64,000 nt of DNA from Mimachlamys varia (GCA_947623455.1 OX392535.1:41254688-41318687); one strand, 5' to 3'; counted from the stretch's first letter, positions 30,901 through 42,176 are shown. Numbers and translations: made by a program. Notes: a model not told the origin generated them from the sequence alone.

Positions 30901-31500
30901 CAAGGAACAGTACCGTCTTATCTATAGTGTAAGTACAAGGACCAGTACCGTCTTATCTACAGTGTAAGTACAAGGAACAGAACCGTCTTATCTATAGTGT
31001 AAGTACAAGGAACAGTACCGTCTTATCTATAGTGTAAGTACAAGGAACAGTACCGTCTTATCTATAGTGTAAGTACAAGGAACAGTACCGTCTTATCTAT
31101 AGTGTAAGTACAAGGACCAGCATCATCGTATCTATAGTGTAAGTACAAGGAACAGTACCGTCTTATCTATAGTGTAAGTACAAGGAACAGTACCGTCTTA
31201 TCGATAGTGTAAGTACAAGAACCTGCACCATCTTTTCTATAGTGTAAGTACAAGGAACAGTACCGTCTTATCTATATTGTAAGTACAAGACCAGTACCAT
31301 CTTATCTATAGTGTAAGTACAAGGATCTGCACCATCTTATCTATAGTGTAAGTACAAGGACCAGTACTGTCTTATCTATATTGTAAGTACAAGGACCGGT
31401 ACCGTCTTATCTATAGTGTAAATACAAGGAACAGTACCATCCTATCTATAGTGTAAGTACAAGGAACATTACTGTCTTATCTATAGTGTAAGTACAAGGA
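25000..31500. repeat. Three tandem higher-order blocks (about 2.5 and 2.1 kb)
   Basis: The ATAGTGTATA junction is found at 25621, 28111 and 30217, and the GTGTAAGAACCAGG variant at 26191, 28681 and 30787. Both markers give offsets of 2,490 and 2,106 bp. The blocks differ mainly by loss of some 35-bp units. Diverged units (AAGATCTGCACC-like, GTGTAAATAC, CATCCTATC) mark block ends. Confidence 0.85.
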
Positions 31501-33260
31501 CCAGTACCGTCTTATCTATAGTGTAAGTACAAGGACCGGTACCGTCTTATCTATAGTGTAAGTACAAGGACCGGTACCGTCTTATCTATAGTGTAAGTAC
31601 AAGGACCGGTACCGTCTTATCTATAGTGTAAGTACAAGGACCGGTACCGTCTTATCTATAGTGTAAGTACAAGGACCGGTACCGTCTTATCTATAGTGTA
31701 AGTACAAGGACCGGTACCGTCTTATCTATAGTGTAAGTACAAGGACCGGTACCGTCTTATCTATAATGTAAGTACAAGGACCGGTACCGTCTTATCTATA
31801 GTGTAAGTACAAGGACCGGTACCGTCTTATCTATAGTGTAAGTACAAGGACCGGTACCGTCAGATCTATAGTGTAAGTACAAGGACCGGTACCGTCTTAT
31901 CTATAGTGTAAGTACAAGGAGTGGTACCGTCTTATCTATAGTGTAAGTACAAGGAACAGTACCGTCTTATCTATAGTGTAAGTACAAGGACCAGTACCGT
32001 CTTATCTATAGTGTAAGTACAAGGAACAGTACCGTCTTATCTATAGTGTAAGTACAAGGAACAGTACCGTCTTATCTATAGTGTAAGTACAAGGAACAGT
32101 ACTGTCTTATCTATAGTGTAAGTACAAGGACCAGTACCGTCTTATCTATAGTGTAAGTACAAGGATCCAGTACCGTCTTATCTATAGTGTAAGTACAAGG
32201 ACCAGTACCGTCTTATCTATAGTGTAAGTACAAGGACCAGTACCGTCTTATCTATAGTGTAAGTACAAGGACCAGTACCGTCTTATCTATAGTGTAAGTA
32301 CAAGGACCAGTACCGTCTTATCTATAGTGTAAGTACAAGGACCAGTACCGTCTTATCTATAGTGTAAGTACAAGGACCAGTACCGTCTTATCTATAGTGT
32401 AAGTACAAGGACCGGTACCGTCTTATCTATAGTGTAAGTACAAGGACCGGTACCGTCTTATCTATAGTGTAAGTACAAGGAACAGTACCGTCTTATCTAT
32501 AGTGTAAGTACAAGGACCGGTACCGTCTTATCTATAGTGTAAGTACAAGGACCGGTACCGTCTTATCTATAGTGTAAGTACAAGGACCGGTACCGTCTTA
32601 TCTATAGTTTAAGTACAAGGACCGGTACCGTCTTATCTATAGTGTAAGTACAAGGACCGGTACCGTCTTATCTATAGTGTAAGTACAAGGACCGGTACCG
32701 TCTTATCTATAGTGTAAGTACAAGGACCGGTACCGTCAGATCTATAGTGTAAGTACAAGGACCGGTACCGTCTTATCTATAGTGTAAGTACAAGGACTGG
32801 TACCGTCTTATCTATAGTGTAAGTACAAGGACCGGTACCGTCTTATCTATAGTGTAAGTACAAGGACCAGTACCGTCTTATCTATAGTGTAAGTACAAGG
32901 AACAGTACCGTCTTATCTATAGTGTAAGTACAAGGACCGGTACCGTCTTATCTATAGTGTAAGTACAAGGACCGGTACCGTCTTATCTATAGTGTAAGTA
33001 CAAGGACCGGTACCGTCTTATCTATAGTGTAAGTACAAGGACCGGTACCGTCTTATCTATAGTGTAAGTACAAGGACCGGTACCGTCTTATCTATAGTGT
33101 AAGTACAAGGACCGGTACCGTCTTATCTATAGTGTAAGTACAAGGACCGGTACCGTCTTATCTATAGTGTAAGTACAAGGACCGGTACCGTCAGATCTAT
33201 AGTGTAAGTACAAGGACCGGTACCGTCTTATCTATAGTGTAAGTACAAGGACTGGTACCG
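31495..33260. repeat. Homogenised CGGTACCG sub-array
   Basis: Most units in this stretch share the fully palindromic core CGGTACCG. A rare CCGTCAGATC unit appears at 31861, 32737 and 33192; the last spacing is 455 bp, exactly 13 units. The low diversity contrasts with the mixed units on both sides and suggests recent local amplification. Confidence 0.8.
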
Positions 33261-35704
33261 TCTTATCTATAGTGTAAGTACAAGGAACAGTACCGTCTTA
33301 TCTATAGTGTAAGTACAAGGACTGGTACCGTCTTATCTATATTGTAAGTACAAGGAACAGTACCGTCTTATCTATAGTGTAAGTATAAGGAACAGTACCG
33401 TCTTATCTATAGTGTAAGTACAAGGAACAGTACTGTCTTATCTATAGTGTAAGTACAAGGACCAGTACCGTCTTATCTATAGTGTAAGTACAAGGATCCA
33501 GTACCGTCTTATCTATAGTGTAAGTAGAAGGACCAGTACCGTCTTATCTATAGTGTAAGTACAAGGAACAGTACCGTCTTATCTATAGTGTAAGTAGAAG
33601 GACCAGTACCGTCTTATCTATAGTGTAAGTACAAGGACCAGTACCGTCTTATCTATAGTGTAAGTACAAGGACCAGTACCGTCTTATCTATAGTGTAAGT
33701 ACAAGGACCAGTACCGTCTTATCTATAGTGTAAGTACAAGGACCAGTACCGTCTTATCTATAGTGTAAGTACAAGGACCAGTACCGTCTTATCTATAGTG
33801 TAAGTACAAGGAACGGTACCGTCTTATCTATAGTGTAAGTACAAGGACCGGTACCGTCTTATCTATAGTGTAAGTACAAGGAACAGTACCGTCTTATCTA
33901 TAGTGTAAGTACAAGGAACAGTACCGTCTTATCTATAGTGTAAGTACAAGGACCAGTACCATCTTATCTATAGTGTAAGTACAAGGACCAGTACCATCTT
34001 ATCTATAGTGTAAGTACAAGGAACAGTACCATCTTATCTATAGTGTAAGTACAAGGAACAGTACCATCTTATCTATAGTGTAAGTACAAGGACCAGTACC
34101 GTCTTATCTATAGTGTAAGTACAAGGACCAGTACCATCTTATCTATAGTGTAAGTACAAAGAACAGTACCGTCTTATCTATAGTGTTAGTACAAGGACCG
34201 GTACCATCTTATCTATAGTGTAAGTACAAGGACCAGTACCGTCTTATCTATAGTGCAAGTACAAGGAACAGTACCATCTTATCTATAGTGTAAGTACAAG
34301 GACCAGTACCGTCTTATCTATAGTGTAAGTACAAGGACCGGTACCGTCTTATCTATAGTGTAAGTACAAGGACCAGTACCATCTTATCTATAGTGTAAGT
34401 ACAAGGACCAGTACCGTCTTATCTATAGTGTAAGTACAAGGACCAGTACCGTCTTATCTATAGTGTAAGTACAAGGACCGGTACCGTCTTATCTATAGTG
34501 TAAGTACAAGGACTGGTACCGTCTTATCTATAGTGTAAGTACAAGGAACAGTACCATCTTATCTATAGTGTAAGTACAAGGAACAGTACCATCTTATCTA
34601 TAGTGTAAGTACAAGGACCAGTACCGTGTTATCTATAGTGTAAGTGCAAGGACCAGTACCATCTTATCTATAGTGTAAGTACAAGGACCAGTACTGTCTT
34701 ATCTATAGTGTAAGTGCAAGGACCAGTACCATCTTATCTATAGTGTAAGTACAAGGACCAGTACTGTCTTATCTATAGTGTAAGTACAAGGACCGGTACC
34801 GTCTTATCTATAGTGTAAGTACAAGGACCGGTACTGTCTTATCTATAGTGTAAGTACAAGGAACAGTACCGTCTTATCTATAGTGTAAGTACAAGGACCG
34901 GTACCGTCTTATCTATAGTGTAAGTACAAGGAACAGTACCGTCTTATCTATAGTGTAAGTACAAGGACCGGTACCGTCTTATCTATAGTGTAAGTACAAG
35001 GACCAGTACCGTCTTATCTATAGTGTAAGTGCAAGGAACAGTGCCGTCTTATCTATAGTGTAAATACAAGGACCGGTACTGTCTTATCTATAGTGTAAAT
35101 ACAAGGACCAGTACCCGTCTTATCTATAGTGTAAATACAAGGACCAGTACCATCTTATCTATAGTGTAAGTACAAGGAACAGTACTGTCTTATCTATAGT
35201 GTAAGTACAAGGAACAGTACCGTCTTATCTATAGTGTAAATACAAGGACCAGTACCGTCTTATCTATAGTGTAAGTACAAGGAACATTACTGTCTTATCT
35301 ATAGTGTAAGTACAAGGACCAGTACCGTCTTATCTATATCTATAGTGTAAGTACAAGGACCGGTACCGTCTTATCTATAGTGTAAGTACAAGGACCAGTA
35401 CTGTCTTATCTATAGTGTAAGTACAAGGACCAGTACTGTCTTATCTATAGTGTAAGTACAAGGACCGGTACCGTCTTATCTATAGTGTAAGTACAAGGAC
35501 CAGTACCGTCTTATCTATAGTGTAAGTACAAGGAACGGTACCATCTTATCTATAGTGTAAGTACAAGGAACAGTACCATCTTATCTATAGTGTAAGTACA
35601 AGGAAAGGTACCGTCTTATCTATAGTGTAAGTACAAGGAACAGTACCCGTCTTATCTATAGTGTAAATACAAGGACCGGTACTGTCTTATCTATAGTGTA
35701 AGTA

Positions 35705-36365
35705 TCACATAAGGCTTCCAAGATTTGTAGGGAAAGGTACAAGATAAATACTGTTTATTGGTCTATGGTGACAATGATATTAACCCCTTTGACCTCCAGT
35801 ACAGCTTTTTATTTGCCCGCCAAATTGACAAGACATTTTATGGTATGACGTTGTCCATCCATCTCAAACTTTTATTTGTCCAAAGGTTTCCTCCTACAAT
35901 TTTCAACTGATCTCTTTCAAGCTTAGTAGGCTTAATCACCATAACATGAAGTTGTGTTTTCCTTAATGGTGGTTGGATTCGACAATATTTGTTAGAGTTA
36001 TGGCCCCTTGGGACTTTGTATCTGCTGTTATTTCGGGCATTATGTGGAAAAGGTCCATTTTTTTGTGCATTTTCTTCAATTCCTTTCAAATTTCGTATAC
36101 TTCAAAAAGTTGTGACATTTAACCCATCCTCAAGGAAGCATAAACAGTTTTCATCCTACTTCTTTAAGCATCTTTTGAGAGTACTGTTTTATTTTAGGAA
36201 ATAGAAATATATATATATGTACTGGGTATTAAAATTCTATGTGCCAGTTCAGGTTTAGCCTCACAGTGGCCTTGAAATGTTGTCCACACACAGGATAAGT
36301 TTTGATAAAGTTTTTGACGTTTTTGGACATTTGTAAATGTAACAAAGGTCATTATTATATCAATG
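35705..36365. other. Non-coding flank of the satellite
   Basis: Unique-looking AT-rich sequence directly after the last degenerate satellite unit. It contains phrases such as GAGTTATGGCCCCTTGG that resemble dispersed repeats I associate with bivalve genomes. Short open frames here (about 70-80 codons on both strands) overlap each other and show no recognisable protein. A short (AT)n run lies near 36210. Confidence 0.5.
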
Positions 36366-36436
36366 CCTCCGCTAGGATTTGAACCCTGAATCTCTGGCTA
36401 TTTGTCTTATGCTCAACCGATTGAGCTAAAGAGAAG
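36366..36436 (-). pseudogene. tRNA-like sequence (degenerate tRNA or SINE head)
   Basis: On the minus strand an A-box-like TAGCTCAATCGG is followed about 30 nt later by a B-box-like GGTTCAAATCC, with near-complementary 7-nt ends (CTTCTCT and AGCGGAG, one mismatch). The anticodon stem does not pair and the T stem has a mismatch, so this is not an intact tRNA gene. It is probably the head of an old tRNA-derived SINE or a tRNA pseudogene. Confidence 0.5.
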
Positions 36437-37061
36437 AATAGAGCAGTATATTTCAGCTAGTATTTACCAGGGTTACATATATATGTTCATTAGTTTGCAT
36501 ACTTGTTGTGATTGAGATTGATGCCTCAGCACTCACTATGAGGATAGGACCTTTACATGGCGCAGATCATTTCATTCTCTTGTACTCTTTCAAAAGTCTC
36601 CATGTAAATCTTTTCTTTGTTCATATTTTGTCTCGAGTTAAATCACTTTTGAGTGCAGATTATGGTTTTTGGCATTTCAGTATTCTCTGTAATAAAAAAA
36701 AATCAATTTATTTACTATAAAATGTTGGTTTCCTGCAATTTAAATTAGAATCACTGCCATAACCTTTGTTTGGGATCACAGAATGTTATCCTCATGTCAT
36801 AATGTGGTAGTTTTACTGCAGAAACCTGAAGTTTGTGTTTCATTTATTTCAGGCTTTACATGAATATGCCACGATTGTGACTAGTCCAAAGGTCTCCATT
36901 TCCTCAACTGCGGAGGCCTTACACAACATGCTGTGATCTTAGTTCTTTAACTCTAGTGTGAGAACCACATGACCTTTGTTGACCAATGAGATGGTTCTCA
37001 TCATACGAATCATCCTAAACTAAACTTGTGTTATATATGAATTTCCACATCCCTTATATTC
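36437..37061. other. Non-coding, nothing recognised
   Basis: AT-rich sequence with a short spurious open frame and a poly-A run near 36694. No protein, RNA or repeat family was recognised. Confidence 0.5.
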
Positions 37062-37372
37062 ATGGGTTACACTCACCTATACTCTCTACAACCCTGGATG
37101 ATATATCAAGGCAAAAATGAAAACACACTCATAAAAAACTGACCAATCGCTAGGCTACGATGCCAGTCTTTTGAAGATTCCAAAGAGCCGCACCGACTTC
37201 AAAGCCTATCAATTTTTACCGTTATGTGACCACGAGATTCTTTTGATGTACATCAGAGGATCAAGCCAGTTTTCTTGGCTCATCAACAATGTGCTGCACA
37301 GAGAGTCTTTGGTTTTGCCAGGATATATATTCTAGGGGTGTAGAGTGTAGGTGAGCATGATCCCTGGATATC
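37062..37372. mobile_element. Dispersed inverted-repeat element, family A, about 310 bp
   Basis: The left end reads GGGTTACACTCACCTATACT, then CTCTCTACAACCCTGG and ATATATCAAGGCAAAA. The right end carries the reverse complement of the same series (TTTTGCCAGGATATATAT, AGGGGTGTAGAGTGTAGGTG, ATCCCTGGATATCC). The interior, read on the minus strand, matches the segments near 50200 and 53580 (ATAACGGTAAAAATT, GGCTTTGAAGTCGG). It is therefore a short element with terminal inverted repeats of about 50 bp and at least three relatives in the window. The transposase family is unknown. Confidence 0.65.
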
Positions 37373-38114
37373 CAAGATAGAAATTCCAGTTTGTTTGTGA
37401 TATCCAGTCAATATTAAATGATGTATGTTTAACATGTTTGTCATAATATCAACAGTCTTTATTTCTACCTGACTGTTGATATTCATTTTATTACATTCCC
37501 TGTTGATCAAAGAGTAAAAATTTACCGAGTAATTAACTTGATGTCTAAAAGACTGAACTTGAATGATTAGGACAAAACTTCAGCTTTTTGATGAACAGAA
37601 TATCATACTTCTACTCACATCCAAGGCAGGAGAGTTTCAGACACAGTAACTTAGGTCAAATTTGGAAATATTCCTTTATTTACAAATTGCCTTATATCTT
37701 TGTTCACTTTAATTTGTGCACATTACATTTGGTGTGGAGAAAAAATACTGTGAAACCTGCTTGTAAAACCACAAACATTTTTTTTGGTAAGACTAATTTC
37801 AGTGCTCCCAAGTGAAGTATGTAATTGGGTTAAAATGTTTTCAAATGAATCAGTAGATAGAAAATGATTTTTTTCACATGTGCTATTGCACAGTTTGAAG
37901 TATTACCATGATGTATATGTGTAAAAAAAAAAAGTTAGTGCAATAAATTCTATCCTCAAATATTTTATGTATTTCTATACAAACCTTCACCAGTATTATA
38001 CATGTGTTTAGTATACTTTAACCATATTGTACCACCAATAAGCCCATGCCTGTTAATAAGCCCAGTCTCCTTTCTTCTCACTTTCCATGCATTGGCATAA
38101 GGGTGCATAGGATT
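37373..38114. other. Non-coding, nothing recognised
   Basis: AT-rich sequence with short overlapping open frames on both strands that resemble no known protein and a 12-base poly-A at 37922. No other feature was supported. Confidence 0.5.
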
Positions 38115-38230
38115 AACTCATTCACTCGAAATGAAATATTCTAACCATTAATTTGGAAGAGTTTAAATGCCTTATTAGGGAAGAATGAGTTCAGCCAAAT
38201 TTCCTTTGCAGATGACAAGTAGAGAAATTC
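38115..38230 (+). repeat. Dispersed repeat, copy 1
   Basis: The sequence around GAAGAGTTTAAATG, with a following GAATGAGTTCAGCCAAATTT, resembles 41208-41340, which has AGAAGAGTTTAAATG and a similar GAATAAGAG...AAATTTGGC tail. Both copies start with ATTAACTCATTC or ATTAATTCATCC. Copies are diverged; the family is unnamed here. Confidence 0.45.
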
Positions 38231-38452
38231 ATTTATCATTGAATCTGTATATTTTTGTTGTTTATCATTAACTTCTTTGGTGTGTTCACTACAAACCTAC
38301 TGATTGGCTGTGATAAAAAGATTTGATCTTAAAACTGTTGATATATTAAAATAAGCATTAAATCATCATAAATTTTTTGTTAAATTCTAAAGCATACATT
38401 TTACAATATTTACATTGTTTTGGTTAGTTTGATAGAGTACCAAAGTCACACC

Positions 38453-39144
38453 ATTTTTGTGTCGCCTGAAAAGGCAACATATAGGGATCACTATGTCGGC
38501 GGCGTCTGCACCAACAGTTTCCGTGATATAACTTGAGTTTCCTTGGGCCAATCAAACTCAAACTTCATACAGTGCTTCCTTACCAAAAGTGCTTGCTTGA
38601 GATTGCTTTCCAGGGTCAAAGGTCAAGGTCACTGTTGCTATTAATAGAAAATCGGTTTCCGTGCAATAACTTGAGTTTCCTTCGGCCAATCAAACTCAAA
38701 CTTCATAGAGTGCTCCCTAAACAAAAGTGCTCACTTGGAATTGTTTTTCAGGGTCAAAAATCACTGTTGCTATAAATAGAAATTCTGTTTCCGTGCGATA
38801 ACTTGAGTATCCTTGGGCCAATCAAATTCAAACTCATACAGTGCTTTCTTACCAAAAGTTCTCACTTGGGATTGCTTTTCAGGGTCAATGGTCAAGGTCA
38901 CTGTTGCTAAAAATAGAAATTCTGTTTTCGTGCGATAACTTGAGTTTCCTTGGGCCAATTAAACTCTAACTTTTTACAATGCTTCATTACCAAAAGTGCT
39001 TGCTTGGGATTGCTTTTCAGGGTCAAAGGTCCAAGAACAAGGCCACTGTTGCTATTCCACTTGGAACTGATACAATGCATATCCATAGCTAGCTCCTAAA
39101 AACTTATCTCCCAACTTGCTGCGCAGGCGTAAGTCATGTTGGAA
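38453..39144 (+). repeat. Mollusc-type dispersed repeat with four ~137-bp tandem units
   Basis: The head reads GTCGCCTGAAAAGGCAACAT, a motif I associate with widespread bivalve repeats. It is followed by four tandem units starting GTTTCCGTG at 38517, 38655, 38787 and 38924 (the last as GTTTTCGTG), so the period is 132-138 bp. Each unit contains AACTTGAGTTTCCTTGGGCC and, in all but the second unit where it is shortened, a GGTCAAGGTCACTGTTGCTA-like segment. The tail contains TTGCTGCGCAGGCGTAAGTC. Short open frames inside are by-products of the repeat. Confidence 0.75.
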
Positions 39145-39505
39145 AAACTGTAATTATCCTTACTTATACTGTTGTAAGTACCTAATGTATCACAAAGCCC
39201 AACTCCCGCTGAACATAACCCAAACTTTCTGCACATAACCCCCGGGCCTATCACCAGGACACCACAGTATTATAATGTGGTTTGGCAATATCATACTGTG
39301 ATATAGTACAACAGATTCCCTTTAATATAACTTTGTTTAATATAACATTTCTGTTAATATCATGTTTTTCTAATGCTTTTCCCCCTCTACCCGGTATTTT
39401 GTAAGTAATTCAGCTGTTTGATATAACCTCTTATTTTCATGCTACATTAATTGCCAGTTTTCAGACATATCACTAATAAGATTTACCTGTATAGACTGAA
39501 GTAAC
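39145..39505. other. Non-coding, nothing recognised
   Basis: AT-rich sequence between two repeats. AACCC-rich words near 39220 and a run of TAATATAA words are the only texture visible. Confidence 0.5.
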
Positions 39506-39895
39506 TAAAGGCCCAATATACGTAACTTTGGGAAATTTTTCGTGATTCTGAAAAATTCTGAAAAAAAATCCAGTTGATAACCATGCAAAAATAAGCCTAA
39601 AACAAAGTAAACCTGAGCGGTAACTAACAAGAAACTTTTAGAAGAAAAATCCAAAGAATTGAAAATAATTCAGGTGGGGCCCACTTCAACAACAAGCCGA
39701 TGTTAGAAGACAGTTCAAAATGGACACGTGTTTACAAATACCGATTTTCAACTGCTTCTGTACCGGTAACCGCGAAATAATTCACCTTGAATATTGCTGA
39801 TATCAGTTAATCTTAACTAAATCCATAAATACAATAGTTATTAGGCTTGATTTTGTTTTCAAGTTTTACCAAAAGTTACGTATATTGGGCCTTTA
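39506..39895. mobile_element. MITE-like element with GGCCCAATATACGTAAC ends, about 390 bp
   Basis: The left end TAAAGGCCCAATATACGTAA is matched by the inverted right end TTACGTATATTGGGCCTTTA, and the match continues a few bases inward (CTTTGG and CCAAAAG). The interior is AT-rich and non-coding. No clear target-site duplication was identified, so the superfamily is open. Confidence 0.75.
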
Positions 39896-40900
39896 AAAGC
39901 AGTGCTGAGCTTTCTTATAGTTGCCTAACTGATTCTGGTATTTATAAACCACTTGAAATCTTATAGAAGCTTACGCAGAAATAATATGTCACTACTAATG
40001 CCTTATTTCACATAATATTTCACTTTATATTCGATTTTCTTTGGCAAATAAAGCATGACAGTAAATGGAATACACTGTTGAATAATAACTTCCCTGAAGT
40101 ATATATTTTACCCTTACTCTGTTATACAATATTTTGTTTCAAATATTGTTATGTAGGTTGGCAAAGTGCAATATTTCAATGTTATAAAATAAAGATGTGA
40201 TTTATTTCATTTTCATATGTATATAAAGATATTATATGTAAAGTTACTATTAAAACATGTTATATGAAAGTATAAGTACCTTATATATCCAACAAATAAC
40301 CCATGCTTACTTCAATATCCCCACTAATCTGTGTTGTATTTCAGAGGAAATGCCACAGGAAATACAATTTCATTGTCCTGTTGTATGCCAGACATCCTAT
40401 TCTATGTGTAGTTAGCCCCTAGCTGAGTTTATAACTGTAGGATAGGGTATTTCTATAGTAGTGGAAAGTGAAAGTGAAAATTACCTATACTTCATTTGAC
40501 TTGATAGTGCTCATGCCCTTTTAACCAAAGGATGAGTAGGCTAATTAAAACCTGTAAAAAGTCTTTAACTTCACTGATCTGCCAATCCTCAATATTTTGA
40601 CCTAAAGACTCTATTTCAAATAAAAAGGTTAAGTTGAATACAATACTTCAAAAACAATTCCTTATTATCAAGGTATAAAAGAGGAGCAGAGTCCAGGTTT
40701 AAAATGATCCTGCCGACATGTTTAGGTCATCAGGGCACAATTTATCAGTGAGACTGTTACATTTTGAAGATGAATAACAATTCCTTATTACGTAACAGAA
40801 ATTTTTTAGAGGAACCACATTTTATGATTTAAAAATTATTCAATATACAGCAAGATGTTGATATAATACCTTTTGTTTTATTTCCCACTGACTTCGTAAG
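39896..40900. other. AT-rich non-coding, nothing recognised
   Basis: Long AT-rich stretch with no open frame of note, no inverted repeat that I could identify and no recognisable gene. Confidence 0.5.
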
Positions 40901-40949
40901 CCCCCCCCACCCCCCCCACCCCCCCCACCCCCCCCACCCCCCCCACCCC
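40901..40949. repeat. (C7A)n microsatellite
   Basis: Five to six blocks of seven or eight C separated by single A residues. Such runs are error-prone in assemblies. Confidence 0.9.
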
Positions 40950-41207
40950 ATTTCAATGTCTCTTACACCTGTTTTCTGAAGATTTCCTTTATACAATTAC
41001 AACTGCCCTATATAATGCTGGAAAAGTATATACATAGAGGCATTTGTTGCATTATGATCAACAAATGCAGTGTATTTTACTTAAATGTTTAAATTCCTTA
41101 GTAGACTAACTCAGAAAAAAAATATGACCATAATGTAATTATTTATTTGTTGCATACTATACCAACAAAATGGCATATAACTTAAACCTGTACAATCTTT
41201 ACAGAAT

Positions 41208-41340
41208 CATTAATTCATCCAACCCTGGAGTTCCATAATGAATTATTCCAACCTTTGAATCAGAAGAGTTTAAATGTGTCTTCAGGGGTGAATAAGAGAA
41301 AAATTTGGCTGCTACTACTCATTACACTTCTTCATTGTTC
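41208..41340 (+). repeat. Dispersed repeat, copy 2
   Basis: Diverged relative of 38115-38230, sharing AGAGTTTAAATG and the flanking texture described there. Confidence 0.4.
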
Positions 41341-41984
41341 AGCGAAGAAAAAGGTACATAATTCTGTAACAGATAAATATAACTTTAAGTTATGTTTTAT
41401 CGTATTACATGTATGATCAAATTTAAATGTTGAAGTGTTGTCACTTCAGAGTAACTGTTTAAAACTATTATAGTCTGGTTGTTATAATGACTGCCAATAT
41501 GTATGTACAATTGTAATATGTATTGGATGTTTGAAGTCGCCCTGTTTACATTGGGGACAAGCAAGACTAATGGAAATAATAAAGAATACAAACTTTAATC
41601 TGATGTTGTGTGCTACATGGTATGAGTGGCAGACACTTATTTGGGATAAACTTCTACCTACCACAGTAATTAGCAAAATGGACAAGATCTTTCACAGTGA
41701 GCATCAAATAATAATGATAATAGTAATATGAGGTTCTTATATATTGCTTTATCACAACGTAGTTCAAATTTTGTCTTAACGCCGTTCACAAATAATTATC
41801 AGTGGTTATAGGGCCTTTGCAACCAGTCCCTATCTTTCTCAAATTCCCTGGGGAACATGCACATTTTGGCCCTTACAGCTAGTATTCTACAGTCTCTAGC
41901 ACTGCATGCCCATGCAACCAAGTTGAGTAGACTGGAACAAGCAGAGTAACGTATATCTTGCTCAAAAATACAACAAGTTGCTGT
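41341..41984. other. Non-coding, nothing firm recognised
   Basis: Overlapping 60-70-codon frames on both strands between 41400 and 41730 have no recognisable product and are mutually antisense. From about 41750 the sequence becomes more GC-balanced and leads into the tRNA-like segment that follows, so it may be the body of an old SINE. Confidence 0.4.
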
Positions 41985-42050
41985 TCTCTGACTTGAACCC
42001 CTGACCCTTCAGTCATGAGCCTGGCTTCCTACCACTAGTCTGGCATGCCA
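41985..42050 (-). pseudogene. Possible tRNA-derived SINE fragment
   Basis: Read on the minus strand, CTAGTGGTAGGAAGC resembles a D-arm/A-box and GGGGTTCAAGTC resembles a B-box, about 30 nt apart, with a CAG...CTG anticodon-stem remnant around CTCATGA. Stems are incomplete. This is a weak call. Confidence 0.35.
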
Positions 42051-42176
42051 ACACTTACATTGTGTTGTTTCATTCATCATCTGTCCATGGTGTGTAGTCT
42101 GTTGTACTGTTTTTCAATACGAGAGGAAAATACTCCCAAGGCTAGTTTTTCCAACAATGCTGTGTGTGCCCCAGAC

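Larger units (their letters stand above)
1..35704. repeat. 35-bp satellite array, about 1,000 units, open at left edge
   Basis: A head-to-tail array with a 35-bp period fills the first 35.7 kb and is truncated by the window edge. Nearly every unit carries, in order, GTAAGTAC, AAGGAMC, a GTAC core flanked by variable bases, then CTTATCTATAG. Main variants of the core are CGGTACCG, CAGTACTG, CAGTACCG and CAGTACCA. Two length variants recur: a longer unit with an extra TCTATA, and a short unit reading TATACTAGGACC that lacks part of the GTAAGTAC segment. No interspersed unique spacers and no open reading frame occur; 35 is not a multiple of three and stops fall in all frames. Units at 34.6-35.7 kb, next to unique DNA, are the most diverged, as expected at the edge of an array evolving by unequal exchange. 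Confidence 0.98.

Noticed and set aside
1..35704. CRISPR-like array (35-bp repeats)
   Set aside because: The repeats are directly adjacent with no unique spacers, and the rest of the window is eukaryotic. It is a satellite.
1..35704. Telomeric repeat
   Set aside because: The units are not TTAGGG-like and no TTAGGG runs were noticed.
38533..38958. Two open frames on opposite strands
   Set aside because: Both are by-products of the ~137-bp tandem units of a dispersed repeat.
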